Positions 63,969 through 64,000 of a stretch of DNA of 64,000 nucleotides are shown here, one piece after another; position 1 is the first letter of the stretch; each line of letters starts with the position of its first letter. Position numbers and translations under genes: made by a program. Where the stretch lies: NCBI RefSeq assembly GCF_018127745.1, contig NZ_CP072333.1, positions 806,001 through 870,000 of the forward strand. Reading direction: 5' to 3'. The stretch comes from Porphyromonas sp. oral taxon 275 (GTDB lineage Bacteria; Bacteroidota; Bacteroidia; Bacteroidales; Porphyromonadaceae). Under the pieces are notes generated by a model. The model did no database searches. It saw only the letters and a program-made list of their open reading frames with translations, and was not told where the DNA came from.

Positions 63969-64000
63969 AGAAGGGTGTCGATAATCAGTGGAGGAGGGCT

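Overview
The window is GC-rich, gene-dense chromosomal DNA from a Bacteroidota bacterium, most likely a Porphyromonas or close relative. The support is indirect: TAnnTTTG-type promoter boxes with no obvious Shine-Dalgarno sequences, Bacteroidota families (DUF4924, DUF4199, lipoprotein TamA variants of the TamL type, GH109), a Ser-type anaerobic sulfatase and host-glycan hydrolases. Genus is an inference. I saw no rRNA, tRNA, CRISPR array, insertion sequence or prophage.

Forty-two genes fall into about eleven transcription units. From left to right: (1) tkt-rpiB-GH20-sulfatase (minus, 5999 to 23); (2) two short chromate-transporter genes, murI, a sodium/solute symporter and a TonB-dependent receptor (minus, 12019 to 6476), with the M13 peptidase pepO just upstream behind its own terminator; (3) cobL(cbiET)-aroE-TamL-like (minus, 18821 to 14559); (4) purA-folC-MFS (minus, 23553 to 19498); (5) greA-HIT-ABC-F-manA-merR (minus, 28049 to 24060); (6) nucleotide pyrophosphatase-like lipoprotein, DUF4924, prfC, GH109 (plus, 28683 to 33586); (7) DUF4199-GT2-apbE-YejM-like (minus, 38617 to 34067), an envelope cluster; (8) gmd-fcl-tamB-tamL-priA (minus, 51103 to 39108), GDP-fucose synthesis plus outer-membrane assembly plus replication restart; (9) nhaC-GNAT-cbiGF (plus, 51882 to 55587); (10) glyA, GH20 and dprA (minus, 60994 to 56007); (11) a NatA/NatB-type ABC exporter (minus, 63968 to 61700).

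The most striking signal is non-coding. Ten dispersed arrays, almost always four units at an exact 22-bp period, are built from imperfect versions of an 18-bp palindrome (CTGAGGGATATCCCTCAG) separated by 4 bp. Exactly one array sits in each of the ten gaps longer than about 380 bp, that is at each boundary between successive units numbered above, and none is inside a unit. The units are ordered and the arrays directional: in most arrays the third unit, read in one orientation, carries GACGTC instead of GATATC. This points to dispersal of one ancestral element and possibly to a multimeric DNA-binding target.

The second notable signal is in PriA. It keeps its zinc-binding cysteines and DEEH box but has lost the Walker A lysine, motif Ia and the motif VI arginine pattern, so it looks helicase-dead. 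Other points: a YejM/PbgA-like inner-membrane protein in a Bacteroidota genome, two TamL paralogues, two fused corrin-ring enzymes in unrelated operons, and sugar-phosphate enzymes co-transcribed with a glycan hydrolase and a sulfatase.
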